DNA of 40,734 bases from contig JBEKBD010000041.1 of NCBI GenBank assembly GCA_050015575.1, forward strand, positions 1 through 40,734. The letters are read 5' to 3'. Source of the DNA: Roseiarcus sp050015575 (lineage in GTDB: Bacteria > Pseudomonadota > Alphaproteobacteria > Rhizobiales > Beijerinckiaceae). Below are positions 25,071 to 33,268 of the stretch, piece after piece. Numbering within the stretch: position 1 is the first letter of the stretch; each line of letters starts with the position of its first letter. The position numbers and the translations under genes were made by a program. The notes under the pieces are model-generated. The model did not search any database, was not told where the DNA came from, and saw nothing but the letters and a program-made list of their open reading frames with translations.

Positions 25071-26777
25071 ATGAAGGAAACCACTTTCGCCGACGCCGCA
25101 GGCCTCGCCGCCGCGCTTCGCGGGCGTTCGATCGTGCTGGTGGGCATGATGGGGGCGGGAAAGACATCCGTGGGCAAGCGGCTCGCCCGCCGCCTCGGCC
25201 TCCCCTTCGTCGACGCCGACGCCGAAATCGAAGCGGGGGCGCAAATGACGATCCCCGAGATTTTCGAACGTTTCGGCGAAGCCTATTTTCGCGAGGGCGA
25301 GCGCAGGGTGATCGCCCGGCTGCTCGGCGACGAGCCGAAAGTCCTGGCGACCGGCGGCGGGGCCTTCCTCGACGAGACGACCCGCCGGCGCGTCGGCGAA
25401 CGCGGCGTCTCGATATGGCTGAAGCCCGACTTCGAGGTGTTGCTGCGCCGGGTGCGCAAGCGCTCGAACCGGCCGCTGCTGCGCACTGCTGATCCCGAAG
25501 CGACGCTGCGCCGCCTGCTCGACGAGCGCAGCCCGACCTACGCGCTCGCCGACATGACGATCGAGTCGCACGAGGGGCCGCACGACGCGGTGGTCGAAAT
25601 GATCCTGGCGCGCCTCAAGCAGCGCGTCGGCTCGTCCGGCGCCGAGGCGGCCCGGGACGGCGCGGCGCCGCGCGAAGTCGAAGTCGCGCTCGGCGCCCGT
25701 TCGTACAAGATTCTCATCGGGGACGGGCTCATCGAAGCCGCTGGGGCGCACATTGGGCGCCTCGCGCCTGGCGCGCAGTGCGCTGTCGTCACCGACGAGA
25801 CCGTCGCAGCGCTGCACCTCGAGAGATTGAACCGGAGCTTGGCGCGAGAGGGGCTGAAGACCGCTGTGATCGTCTGCCCGCCCGGCGAAGCGACGAAGTC
25901 CTATGCAGAATTCGCGCGCGTCAGCGACGCGCTGATCGGCGCCCATATCGAGCGCGGCGACATCGTCGTTGCGTTCGGCGGCGGAGTCATCGGCGATCTC
26001 GCCGGCTTTTGTGCGGCGTGCCTTCGGCGAGGCGTGCGCTGCGTGCAAATGCCAACGACCCTTCTGGCGCAGGTCGATTCCAGCGTCGGCGGCAAGACCG
26101 CGATCAATGCGCCCGCGGGCAAGAACCTGGTCGGGGCGTTTCACCAGCCTTCTCTGGTGCTCGCCGACTCCGGCGTGCTCGACACGCTGAGCCCGCGCGA
26201 ATTTCGCGCGGGCTACGCCGAAATCGTCAAATACGGCCTGATCGGCGACCGCGATTTCTTCGAGTGGTTGGAAACGCGCTGGCGCGAGGTGTTTTCCGGC
26301 GGGCCGGCGCGGCTCGAGGCGATCGCTAAGAGTTGCGCGGCCAAGGCGCGCGTCGTCGCCGCCGATGAGATCGAGCGGGGCGAACGCGCGCTGCTCAATC
26401 TCGGCCACACCTTCGGCCACGCCTTGGAGCGCTTGACGCATTACGAGGGAGCGCGCCTCGTCCACGGCGAGGGGGTGGCGATCGGCATGGCCTGCGCATT
26501 CCGCTTCTCGCGCGAACTCGGTCTGTGCTCCGGGCAGGACGCGGTGCGGGTGGAAAATCACCTCAAGGGCGTCGGACTGCCGACCCGCATCGGCCAAATC
26601 TCCGGCCTCAAGGCCGATGCGCAAGGGATCCTCGCCGCGATGCGTCAGGACAAGAAGGTCGAGCGCGGACGGCTGACCTTCATCCTCGCCAAAGGCATCG
26701 GCGAGAGCTTCGTCGCCAAGGATGTTTCGGAGGGCAAGGTCCTGCGCTTTCTGCAACGCGAGATTGCGAGCGCGTAG
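25071..26777 (+). CDS. aroKB: Bifunctional shikimate kinase / 3-dehydroquinate synthase (AroK-AroB fusion)
   Basis: A single 568-residue frame joins two shikimate-pathway enzymes. Residues 1-185 are AroK: P-loop GMMGAGKTSVGK (25-36), DADAEIE, the shikimate-binding region RFGEAYFREGE and GGGAFLD (95-101), and the lid RSNRPLL. After a short Ala/Gly-rich linker (about 186-200), residues 201-568 are AroB: FGGGVIGDLAGF (302-313), PTTLLAQVDSSVGGKTAIN, and metal-ligand motifs AGYAEIVKYG and LGHTFGHALE. No stop or restart lies between them. AroK phosphorylates shikimate; AroB makes 3-dehydroquinate from DAHP using NAD and a divalent metal. The start at 25071 has GGAAGGA upstream. In most relatives these are two adjacent genes. 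Confidence 0.94.
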   Translation: MKETTFADAAGLAAALRGRSIVLVGMMGAGKTSVGKRLARRLGLPFVDADAEIEAGAQMTIPEIFERFGEAYFREGERRVIARLLGDEPKVLATGGGAFLDETTRRRVGERGVSIWLKPDFEVLLRRVRKRSNRPLLRTADPEATLRRLLDERSPTYALADMTIESHEGPHDAVVEMILARLKQRVGSSGAEAARDGAAPREVEVALGARSYKILIGDGLIEAAGAHIGRLAPGAQCAVVTDETVAALHLERLNRSLAREGLKTAVIVCPPGEATKSYAEFARVSDALIGAHIERGDIVVAFGGGVIGDLAGFCAACLRRGVRCVQMPTTLLAQVDSSVGGKTAINAPAGKNLVGAFHQPSLVLADSGVLDTLSPREFRAGYAEIVKYGLIGDRDFFEWLETRWREVFSGGPARLEAIAKSCAAKARVVAADEIERGERALLNLGHTFGHALERLTHYEGARLVHGEGVAIGMACAFRFSRELGLCSGQDAVRVENHLKGVGLPTRIGQISGLKADAQGILAAMRQDKKVERGRLTFILAKGIGESFVAKDVSEGKVLRFLQREIASA

Positions 26778-26884
26778 CGGCGCGCTCGACGCCGCCGCCG
26801 CGGCCGTGTTAGGGGGCGTCGCCGACGCGTCGTTCCGATCCGCAACGACATCGGCGCGACAGCCGAGGCCCGTGAGATGGCGAC

Positions 26885-27925
26885 GTGAAAGCGGACATAG
26901 CGATTATCGGCGACCGCTTCATGCTGCCGTCCGAGTTCGAAACGGCGATCCGCCGGAAATGCGGAAGCGCGCCGACAATACGCTCGCACCAGACGCCCTG
27001 GCCGGATTTCGCCATGCAGCACGGCTATGCCGAAGCGGGCATGGACGGCCTCAAGGAGTATCAGGGCGACGCCGACGAAGTCGTGGCGCAAGCAGGCGAG
27101 GCGTCGATCGTCGTCACGCAGCTCGCGCCGTTTTCCGCCGGAGTCATGGGCCGGCTGCCCAATCTGCGCATGATCGCCGCGTCTCGCGGCGGACCCGTCA
27201 ACATCGACTTGGCCGCGGCGCGGCGCCGCGACATTCTCGTCGTCAATACGCCGGGCCGCAACGCCAGCGCCGTCGCCGAATTCACCCTTGGCGCCATACT
27301 CGCGCAGACCCGGCTGATCACGCGCGGCCATGAGGCTCTGCGCAGAGGCGTGTGGCGCGGCGACCTCTATCGCGCCGACATGACCGGCGAAGAACTCTGC
27401 GAGATGACGGTCGGCGTCGTCGGCTATGGGCATATCGGGGCGAAGGTCGTGCGCATCCTCAAGGCGTTCGGCTGCAGGACCCTGGTGTGCGACCCCTATG
27501 TCGCCATTTCGCCCCACGACGTCGAGGACGGCGTCGAACAGGTCGCGCTGCCCCGGATTCTGGCCGAAAGCGATGTCGTGACCTTGCACGCGCGGGTGAC
27601 CGCGGAGACGCGCGGCTTCATCGGCGCGGAGCAATTCGCCGCGATGAAGAAGGGTTGCTATTTCGTCAATACGGCGCGCGGTCCGCTGGTGGACTATCCC
27701 GCCCTGACGCGAGCGCTGAAGAGCCGGCATTTGCGCGGCGCGGCGATCGACACCTTCGGCGTCGAGCCGGTGCCGGCGGATTGGGAGCTGTTGCGGCTCG
27801 ACAACGTCACCTTGACGCCGCACATCGCCGGCGCTTCGGTAAGGACGATCAGGTTCGCGGCCGAAGCGGTCGCCGAAGAGGTGCGGCGTTTCCTCGCTGG
27901 CGAGCCGCCGCTCAATCCATGCTGA
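26885..27925 (+). CDS. D-isomer-specific 2-hydroxyacid dehydrogenase
   Basis: A 346-residue NAD(P)-dependent oxidoreductase of the phosphoglycerate/formate/lactate dehydrogenase family, catalysing 2-oxo acid to D-2-hydroxy acid reduction or the reverse. The Rossmann motif GVVGYGHIGAKVVRI is near residues 178-192. The catalytic Arg is in MIAASRGGPVN, the family block FVNTARGPLVDYPAL follows, then AAIDTFGVEPVP with the catalytic Glu, and the catalytic His is in LTPHIAGAS. The GTG start at 26885 follows GAGATGG; no ATG upstream in frame gives a better N-terminus. The substrate cannot be named. It lies 107 bp after aroKB and may be read from the same transcript. Confidence 0.87.
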   Translation: MKADIAIIGDRFMLPSEFETAIRRKCGSAPTIRSHQTPWPDFAMQHGYAEAGMDGLKEYQGDADEVVAQAGEASIVVTQLAPFSAGVMGRLPNLRMIAASRGGPVNIDLAAARRRDILVVNTPGRNASAVAEFTLGAILAQTRLITRGHEALRRGVWRGDLYRADMTGEELCEMTVGVVGYGHIGAKVVRILKAFGCRTLVCDPYVAISPHDVEDGVEQVALPRILAESDVVTLHARVTAETRGFIGAEQFAAMKKGCYFVNTARGPLVDYPALTRALKSRHLRGAAIDTFGVEPVPADWELLRLDNVTLTPHIAGASVRTIRFAAEAVAEEVRRFLAGEPPLNPC

Positions 27926-27977
27926 GACGCGCGGGGCCGCCGGGTCGAGCGTCGGAGAGGCGAGCCGGTGTCCACAA

Positions 27978-28000
27978 ATTGTCAATTCTCTTGTGACAAT
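27978..28000. promoter_or_regulatory. ATTGTCA-N9-TGACAAT inverted repeat (candidate operator)
   Basis: The 310-bp gap 27926-28235 contains a perfect 7-bp inverted repeat, ATTGTCA (27978-27984) and TGACAAT (27994-28000), with a 9-nt AT-rich spacer. A second overlapping pair is CACAA (27973-27977) and TTGTG (27991-27995). It is markedly AT-richer than its surroundings. It lies 236 bp upstream of the diguanylate cyclase start and could be a binding site for a dimeric repressor. The regulator is unknown. Confidence 0.35.
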
Positions 28001-28021
28001 CCTCTCGGGGTTGGTCGCCCC

Positions 28022-28041
28022 CCGAGGCCGCGACGCCTCGG
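28022..28041. other. Stable GC hairpin in the leader of the diguanylate cyclase gene
   Basis: CCGAGGC (28022-28028) and GCCTCGG (28035-28041) form a perfect 7-bp stem with a CGCGAC loop, just after the ATTGTCA inverted repeat. There is no U-tract, so it is not a standard intrinsic terminator for the upstream dehydrogenase gene. It may be an RNA structure in the leader of the next gene or of no importance in such GC-rich DNA. Confidence 0.3.
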
Positions 28042-28235
28042 CGAAGCCGGGAATTCGGGGCCGGGGGCGGGTGCTTGGGGTATATTCATCAAAGGCGTTC
28101 GCAGCGCGTCGGGTTGCGTTTCGCGAACGCTGATGCGAGGCCAAGGGGGGCGCGGCGACGCGCCCCGCCGGCAGGAGGACGCGGCAATCGTCCGAACGCC
28201 CGCCCCTGGGCCTCATTCTTTCTAGGTCGGAGGCG

Positions 28236-29240
28236 ATGACCGTGGGTTCGTTCTTCAAGCGCGCGCTGCAATTCGGCGCCATGTTCGGCGTCGTTGTCCT
28301 CGGCGCCCTGATTTGGAGGCAATCGACCGACAATTCCTTAGTCGAGGCCTGCGTGTTCGGGTTGGTCGCTCTGGGCGTCGTTGGCGTCGGCGTCTGGGAA
28401 ATCAAGGATCGGGCCGCCGCAGCGCCGTTCGCCATCGTCGACGAAGGTCGCCCCTATGAAAAGTCGAGCCGGACGGAGCAACGCGTCGCGGCCGACTTGG
28501 CGACGATCGCGCGGCTCCTCCGAGCGTATCTGACCGCCAACTCGAGCTATTCGGACTCTCTGGTGCGCGCCAACCAGGATCTGCCCCTGCTGGAAAAACC
28601 CGAGGAGATCCGCGCCGTCGTTCTTTCGTTGATCGAGGAGAATCGGAAGATTCAGATCAAGGTCGACGATCTCTCCCGCAACTTGGACGAGTCGGTGGCC
28701 AAGATCGACAAGCTGCGCGCCAACCTCGCCGACGCCAACGACAAAGCCCTGCGCGATCAGCTGACCTCGCTCGGCAACCGCCGCTACTTCGATCAGAAGC
28801 TCGAATCGGCTCTTGTCGACGCACGGGTGGGATCGGGGGCGCTATGCCTGGCGATGTGCGATATCGATCGCTTCAAGGCGATCAACGACAAATTCGGCCA
28901 TCCGGTCGGCGACATGGTGCTGAAGGCGTTCAGCGAAATCGTGTCGAGCGCCGTCAAACCTCAGGATATCGCCGCACGGATCGGCGGCGAGGAATTCGCA
29001 ATCATTTTTCCGGACGCCCGAGCCACCGCCGCCGCGGCGGCGGCCGAACAGATCCGCAAGCGGCTCGAAACCAAGAAATGGTTGCTCGGTTCGAGCGGCG
29101 CCCCGCTGGGCGCGGTCACCGCCTCGTTCGGAGTCGTGCAGTTGCGCGACGAGGAAGGGGCGGCGCAACTGTTCGAGCGCGCCGACGAAGCGCTCTACCG
29201 GGCGAAGTCCGCAGGTAGGAATCGCGTCGCGGTCGGGTGA
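28236..29240 (+). CDS. Membrane-anchored diguanylate cyclase (GGDEF protein)
   Basis: A 334-residue protein making cyclic di-GMP from two GTP. Two transmembrane helices (about residues 11-28 and 36-54) are followed by a region rich in heptad-like positions (about 115-170, ending in IDKLRANLADAND), which probably forms a dimer coiled coil. The GGDEF domain (about 173-332) has LTSLGNRRYFDQKL, MCDIDRFKAIND and the active GGEEF at 250-254. The inhibitory I-site that should be RxxD five residues before the motif reads KPQD (241-244), so product inhibition may be weakened. The start at 28236 has GGAGG six nt upstream. There is no extracellular sensor domain and no EAL domain. Confidence 0.93.
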   Translation: MTVGSFFKRALQFGAMFGVVVLGALIWRQSTDNSLVEACVFGLVALGVVGVGVWEIKDRAAAAPFAIVDEGRPYEKSSRTEQRVAADLATIARLLRAYLTANSSYSDSLVRANQDLPLLEKPEEIRAVVLSLIEENRKIQIKVDDLSRNLDESVAKIDKLRANLADANDKALRDQLTSLGNRRYFDQKLESALVDARVGSGALCLAMCDIDRFKAINDKFGHPVGDMVLKAFSEIVSSAVKPQDIAARIGGEEFAIIFPDARATAAAAAAEQIRKRLETKKWLLGSSGAPLGAVTASFGVVQLRDEEGAAQLFERADEALYRAKSAGRNRVAVG

Positions 29241-29258
29241 TCGGCCGCCAAGCCGTGG

Positions 29259-29592
29259 CTAGGCGCCGAAGCGCCCGCCGAACCGGATCCCTGGCGCGTT
29301 GGGGTTGGCCGCGGGCGGTTCGGCGATGTCGAGCGCATAACAGACCACCGTCAGTCGCATGACGAACGGCGGACGATGCGTCAGACGCGCCGTCGTCGCG
29401 CCGCAGTCGACGACAATCGTATCGTCTTCGCCGGGGATACGGGCGGCGCAGGCCAAGAACGCCTCTTTCATGCCGGAAACGGCCGTCGTTTCGCGGATCG
29501 AGTTCACAGGCGTTCGCCGAGGCGGCGAGGACGACGCGGCCGCCCGGCAAGTCGACGCGCTTGGGCCCGCCGGCGACTCGCGGCGCACGCAA
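29259..29592 (-). pseudogene. Frameshifted small conserved-looking gene of unknown function
   Basis: Two minus-strand frames look coding and join end to end. The upstream one (TTG or equivalent near 29592) reads RVAGGPKRVDLPGGRVVLAA and SANACEL. The downstream one reads IRETTAVSGMKEAFLACAAR, then DDTIVVDCGATTARL, and ends AAN-PNAPGIRFGGRFGA at 29259. Removing one G in the CTCGATCCG stretch near 29505 would fuse them into about 110 residues. Codon choice in the downstream part (third positions mostly G or C, ordinary composition) resembles real genes here. I do not recognise the family. An intact short protein from the ATG at 29471 (70 residues) is possible but has no ribosome binding site. 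Confidence 0.4.
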
Positions 29593-29663
29593 GCGTCCCG
29601 CTCGACTCGTCGAGCCTGGCCTCTATGATCGAGGCGACGCCCAACTTCGCCGGACCCCTGTCG

Positions 29664-30830
29664 ATGAGCGCCGACATCGAAGCCAGCGCCAAGACGATTT
29701 TGCAACGCCTGATCGGGTTCGACACCGTCAGCGACCGATCGAATCTGGCGCTCGTCGATTACGTCGAGGGCTATCTTCGCGGTCTCGGCGCGCCGAGTTG
29801 GCGCGCGCCCAACGCCGCCGGCGACAAAGCGGCGCTGCTGGCGACGATAGGGCCGATGGTCCCGGGTGGCGTGGTCCTGTCCGGCCACACCGACGTCGTG
29901 CCGGTCGCCGGGCAGAAGTGGAGCGGCGATCCCTTCGTTTTACGCCAAATCGACGGTCGCCTCTACGGGCGCGGCGCCTGCGATATGAAAGGCTTCGGCG
30001 CCGCGGCGCTAGCGATGGCCCCGGTCTTCCAGGCGGCCGGGCTCAAACGCCCGATTCATATCCTGCTCAGCTACGATGAGGAGACGGGTTGCCGGGGCTC
30101 GCTCGACTGCATCGCCAGGTTCGGGCGGGAAACGCCGCGTCCCGACCTGGCGATCGTCGGCGAGCCGACGATGATGGCGGTCGCCGACGCGCACAAGGGC
30201 GTGGCGACGTTTCGCACCCGCGTCACCGGCTTCGAGGCTCATTCGGCCAAGCCGGCGCTGGGCGCCAACGCCGTGGCGATCGGTTGCGACATCGTCAGCG
30301 AAATCGGGCGTCTGGCGCGCGTCTTCGAAACATCGCAGAAGCTCGATCCGCGCTTCGATCCGCCATATTCGACCCTGCACGTCGGCACGATCCACGGGGG
30401 AACCGCGTGCAACATCTTGGCGCGGGAGTGCGCGTTCCATTGGGAGTTCCGCGGCCTGCCCGGCGTCCCGACGGCCGTGGCGGCGGGGATGGTGCAGACT
30501 TACGTCGATGAAGTCGCGCTGCCGCGCCTGACCCGCTTCGTCAGCGGGCCGAGCATCGAGACGATCATGGAGGTTGACGTGCCCGCCCTAACCGCCGAGG
30601 ACAACGAGCAGGCGGCGAGGCTGGCGCTGCGGCTGACTGGGTCCGACCGCGCGATCGCGGCGCCGTTCGCTTCCGAAGCCGGCCACTTCCAGCGCGCCGG
30701 CATTCGGGCTGTCGTCTGCGGCCCCGGCTCGATCGATCAGGCCCACAAGCCCGACGAATTCCTCGCCGCCTCGCAACTGACGGCCTGCCTCGCCTTCATG
30801 CGCGCGCTGGCGGACGAGCTATCGCGCTGA
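29664..30830 (+). CDS. argE: Acetylornithine deacetylase (M20 metallopeptidase family)
   Basis: A 388-residue dizinc hydrolase releasing ornithine and acetate from N-acetylornithine. The motif set is complete: SGHTDVVP (His75, Asp77), GRGACDMKG (bridging Asp107), SYDEETGCRG (catalytic Glu139 and metal Glu140), VGEPT near residue 170, and PDEFLAASQL with the last metal-ligand region. The insert domain has FEAHSAKPALGANAV. The start at 29664 gives MSADIEASAKTILQRLIGF, fitting the family; an in-frame ATG at 29625 adds 13 residues and cannot be excluded, as neither has a strong Shine-Dalgarno. Its 3' end overlaps the convergent carA gene by 12 bp. Confidence 0.92.
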   Translation: MSADIEASAKTILQRLIGFDTVSDRSNLALVDYVEGYLRGLGAPSWRAPNAAGDKAALLATIGPMVPGGVVLSGHTDVVPVAGQKWSGDPFVLRQIDGRLYGRGACDMKGFGAAALAMAPVFQAAGLKRPIHILLSYDEETGCRGSLDCIARFGRETPRPDLAIVGEPTMMAVADAHKGVATFRTRVTGFEAHSAKPALGANAVAIGCDIVSEIGRLARVFETSQKLDPRFDPPYSTLHVGTIHGGTACNILARECAFHWEFRGLPGVPTAVAAGMVQTYVDEVALPRLTRFVSGPSIETIMEVDVPALTAEDNEQAARLALRLTGSDRAIAAPFASEAGHFQRAGIRAVVCGPGSIDQAHKPDEFLAASQLTACLAFMRALADELSR

Positions 30831-32066
30831 CGGAGCGCGCGAAGCCTTCTTCGCCTCGGCCATCGCGGCGACGAAACGAGCGAAGAGATAATGGCTGTCG
30901 CGCGGCCCCGGCGAAGCCTCGGGGTGATATTGCACCGAAAACGCCGGCCGGTCGCCGAGCGCGATGCCGCAGTTGGAGCCGTCGAACAACGACACGTGGG
31001 TCTGCCTGACGTTGGCGGGCAGGCTGGCGGCGTCGACGGCGAAACCATGGTTCATCGACACGATCTCGACCTTGCCGGTGGTGAAATCCTTTACCGGGTG
31101 ATTGGCGCCGTGATGGCCCTGCGGCATCTTGATCGTGCGCGCGCCGACCGCCAATCCGAGAATCTGGTGGCCAAGGCAAATGCCGAACAGAGGGATGCGC
31201 GTCGCGAGCAGCGCCCGAACCGTCGGCACGGCGTATTTGCCGGTTGCCGCGGGATCGCCCGGGCCGTTCGACAGGACGACGCCGTCGGGCCTCAGCGCGA
31301 GAATCTCCTCGGCCGACGCCGTCGCGGGAACGACCGTCACCGCGCAGCCATAGTCGCTGAGCAATCTCAGGATATTGCGCTTGATGCCGTAGTCCACCGC
31401 GACGACGCGGTAATCGGCGCGCTGGCGCGTTCCGTAGCCGCGCTCGAGCGTCCAGCTCGTCTGATCCCAGTCGTAACGCTGCGCCGAAGTGACGGCCGGC
31501 GCCAGGTCCATGCCGTCGATCCCCGGCCAGGTCGCCGCCTCAGCGGCGAGCGCGGCGCGGTCGAACCAGCCGTCGGGCCTGTGCGCGATGACGGCGTTGG
31601 GCATGCCGGAACGACGGATCTCCGCGGTCAACGCGCGCGTGTCGACGCCGGTCAGGCCGATGATTCCGCGCGCCGCGAGCCAATCGTCGAGACGGCGCGT
31701 GGCGCGGTAGTCGGAGGCTTCGCCTATCTCGGCGCGAAAGATCGCGCCGCGCGCGCCAGCCGAGGCCGCCAGGTTGACGGTCTCGATGTCCTCTTCGTTG
31801 GTCCCGACGACGCCGATATGGGGGAAGGTGAAGGTGATGATCTGTCCGGCGTAGGAGGGATCGGTGAGGATCTCCTCATAGCCGGTCATCGCGGTGTTGA
31901 AGCACACTTCGCCAACCGCCGAGCCGGTCGCGCCGACGCCGACGCCTTCGATGATCGCGCCGTCGGCGAGAACCAGCAGCGCGGTCGGCCGGCGCGCGCC
32001 CCATCCCTTGCGTTCCGCGCCTTGAACCGCGCCCGCCGCTTCACTAAGTGTTGTTGCGCCTGACAT
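30819..32066 (-). CDS. carA: Carbamoyl-phosphate synthase small subunit
   Basis: A 415-residue glutaminase subunit that feeds ammonia to CarB for carbamoyl phosphate, the shared precursor of arginine and pyrimidines. The N-terminal CarA domain begins TALLVLADGAIIEGVGVGA and includes CFNTAMTGYEEILTDPSY. The class I glutamine amidotransferase domain has the nucleophile Cys297 in FGICLGHQIL and His381/Glu383 in VQYHPEASPGP. It overlaps argE by 12 bp in convergent orientation, so the two genes read into each other. It is divergent from the yqeY-like gene, 73 bp apart. carB is not in the window. Confidence 0.97.
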   Translation of the reverse strand: MSGATTLSEAAGAVQGAERKGWGARRPTALLVLADGAIIEGVGVGATGSAVGEVCFNTAMTGYEEILTDPSYAGQIITFTFPHIGVVGTNEEDIETVNLAASAGARGAIFRAEIGEASDYRATRRLDDWLAARGIIGLTGVDTRALTAEIRRSGMPNAVIAHRPDGWFDRAALAAEAATWPGIDGMDLAPAVTSAQRYDWDQTSWTLERGYGTRQRADYRVVAVDYGIKRNILRLLSDYGCAVTVVPATASAEEILALRPDGVVLSNGPGDPAATGKYAVPTVRALLATRIPLFGICLGHQILGLAVGARTIKMPQGHHGANHPVKDFTTGKVEIVSMNHGFAVDAASLPANVRQTHVSLFDGSNCGIALGDRPAFSVQYHPEASPGPRDSHYLFARFVAAMAEAKKASRAPSAR

Positions 32067-32139
32067 GAGCCTGTGCTTAAGCGCCCGCGGCGCCGCGCGT
32101 CAAGCCGAACGGGACCGCGGCCAATCCATCGAGGGATCC

Positions 32140-32607
32140 ATGGCCGAAACGATTGCCCTGCGCGACACGGTGGCGGCGCAGATGAAAACGGCGATGAAGG
32201 CGGGCGACAAGGTGCGCACCGGCGCGCTTCGCCTGATGATGGCGGCGCTGAAGGAACGCGAAATCGAGGCGCGCGGCGCCGGCAAGATCGTCAGCCGCGC
32301 CGACGAAATGGCGCTGCTGACCAAGATGGTCAAGCAGCGCCAGGAATCGCTGGCCATTTACGAGCAGGCCGGACGCGATGACCTCGCCGCCCAGGAAAGG
32401 GCGGAGATCGCCGTCATCGGCGAATTCCTGCCCAAGCAGATGGACGAGGCGGAAGTGACCGCCGCGGCCAAGGCGGCCGTCGCCGCCGCCGGCGCGGCCA
32501 GCCTCAAGGACATGGGCAAGGTCATCGCCGCGATGAAAGAGAACTATCCCGGCCAGATGGACTTCGCCAAGGCGAGCGCGATCGTGAAGGCGCTGTTGAC
32601 GAGTTGA
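32140..32607 (+). CDS. GatB/YqeY-domain protein
   Basis: A 155-residue YqeY-family protein, related to the tail domain of the GatB subunit of tRNA-dependent amidotransferase. Family features are a helical N-terminal half (TLRLMMAALKEREIE-like region, here GALRLMMAALKEREIEARG), MVKQRQESLAIYEQAGRDDL, GEFLPKQM and DMGKVIAAMKENYPGQMDF. The function of free-standing YqeY is not established; amidotransferase-like binding of tRNA has been proposed. The start at 32140 has GAGGGA upstream; an earlier in-frame ATG at 32065 would overlap carA. In many relatives dnaG and rpoD follow; here a UbiK-type gene follows instead. Confidence 0.92.
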   Translation: MAETIALRDTVAAQMKTAMKAGDKVRTGALRLMMAALKEREIEARGAGKIVSRADEMALLTKMVKQRQESLAIYEQAGRDDLAAQERAEIAVIGEFLPKQMDEAEVTAAAKAAVAAAGAASLKDMGKVIAAMKENYPGQMDFAKASAIVKALLTS

Positions 32608-32708
32608 TTCGCGCCCGCCGGCGCGCGGGCCGCTCTCTTGCGTCGGGCGGCGCGGCGCGCCCGATGGTTTCTTCGCCCACGCGTTTTTCCTGATATCGGA
32701 GTATCGCC

Positions 32709-32990
32709 ATGCCTCAGACCCGCAGCCGCCTGTTCGACGACTTCTCGCGCTTGATGAGCGACGCGGCCGGGCTCGCCGAAGGCGCGCGGCGCGAAGTGGA
32801 GACGCTCGCCAAGAGCCAGCTCGAGCGCCTGGTCGCCGGCATGGACCTCGTTTCGCGCGAAGAATTTGACGCCGCGCGCGAAATGGCCGCGCTCGCGCGC
32901 GCCCACGAGGAGAAGCTCGAAGCGCGCCTCGGCGCGCTCGAAGCGCGCGTCGCGGCGCTCGAGGCCAAGCTCGCCCCATCCGATCCTTGA
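32709..32990 (+). CDS. Accessory factor UbiK family (BMFP/YqiC) protein
   Basis: A 93-residue membrane-fusogenic-type protein. The N-terminal amphipathic part (SRLFDDFSRLMSDAAGLAEG) is followed by a region ending in LDLVSREEF-like MDLVSREEFDAAREMA, and a C-terminal coiled coil with repeated leucine/alanine heptads (LEARLGALEARVAALEAKL). In enterobacteria UbiK helps assemble the ubiquinone-synthesis complex with UbiJ; in Brucella the relative is a trimeric membrane-fusogenic protein. The start follows GGAG. It precedes the YbjN-like gene, as in many alphaproteobacteria, but the two are separated by 278 bp with no gene I can recognise. Confidence 0.85.
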   Translation: MPQTRSRLFDDFSRLMSDAAGLAEGARREVETLAKSQLERLVAGMDLVSREEFDAAREMAALARAHEEKLEARLGALEARVAALEAKLAPSDP

Positions 32991-33268
32991 AGCGGTTTTT
33001 TCGCGGCTCGCGCGCGAACGCGGCGCGCTGATCGCCGAAGCGGCGAACCGCCGCCGCCGGCTTGATTCGCCTCAGCGATTCTGTGGACGAAGGTCGGCGC
33101 TCGGTTTACGGCGCGCCGCGAATCGTCGAGTCTGCCGTGGTCTGGGCGGCGAGACGGCAAGTAAGGCCGGCGCAAGCGTTTCGGAGCGTTAATAGGACGC
33201 CGAGCGTCGAAAAGTGCGTAGCGCGTCGCCGCGTCCCGCCCAACCGCCTTATTTGCGAAAGCTCTCCG

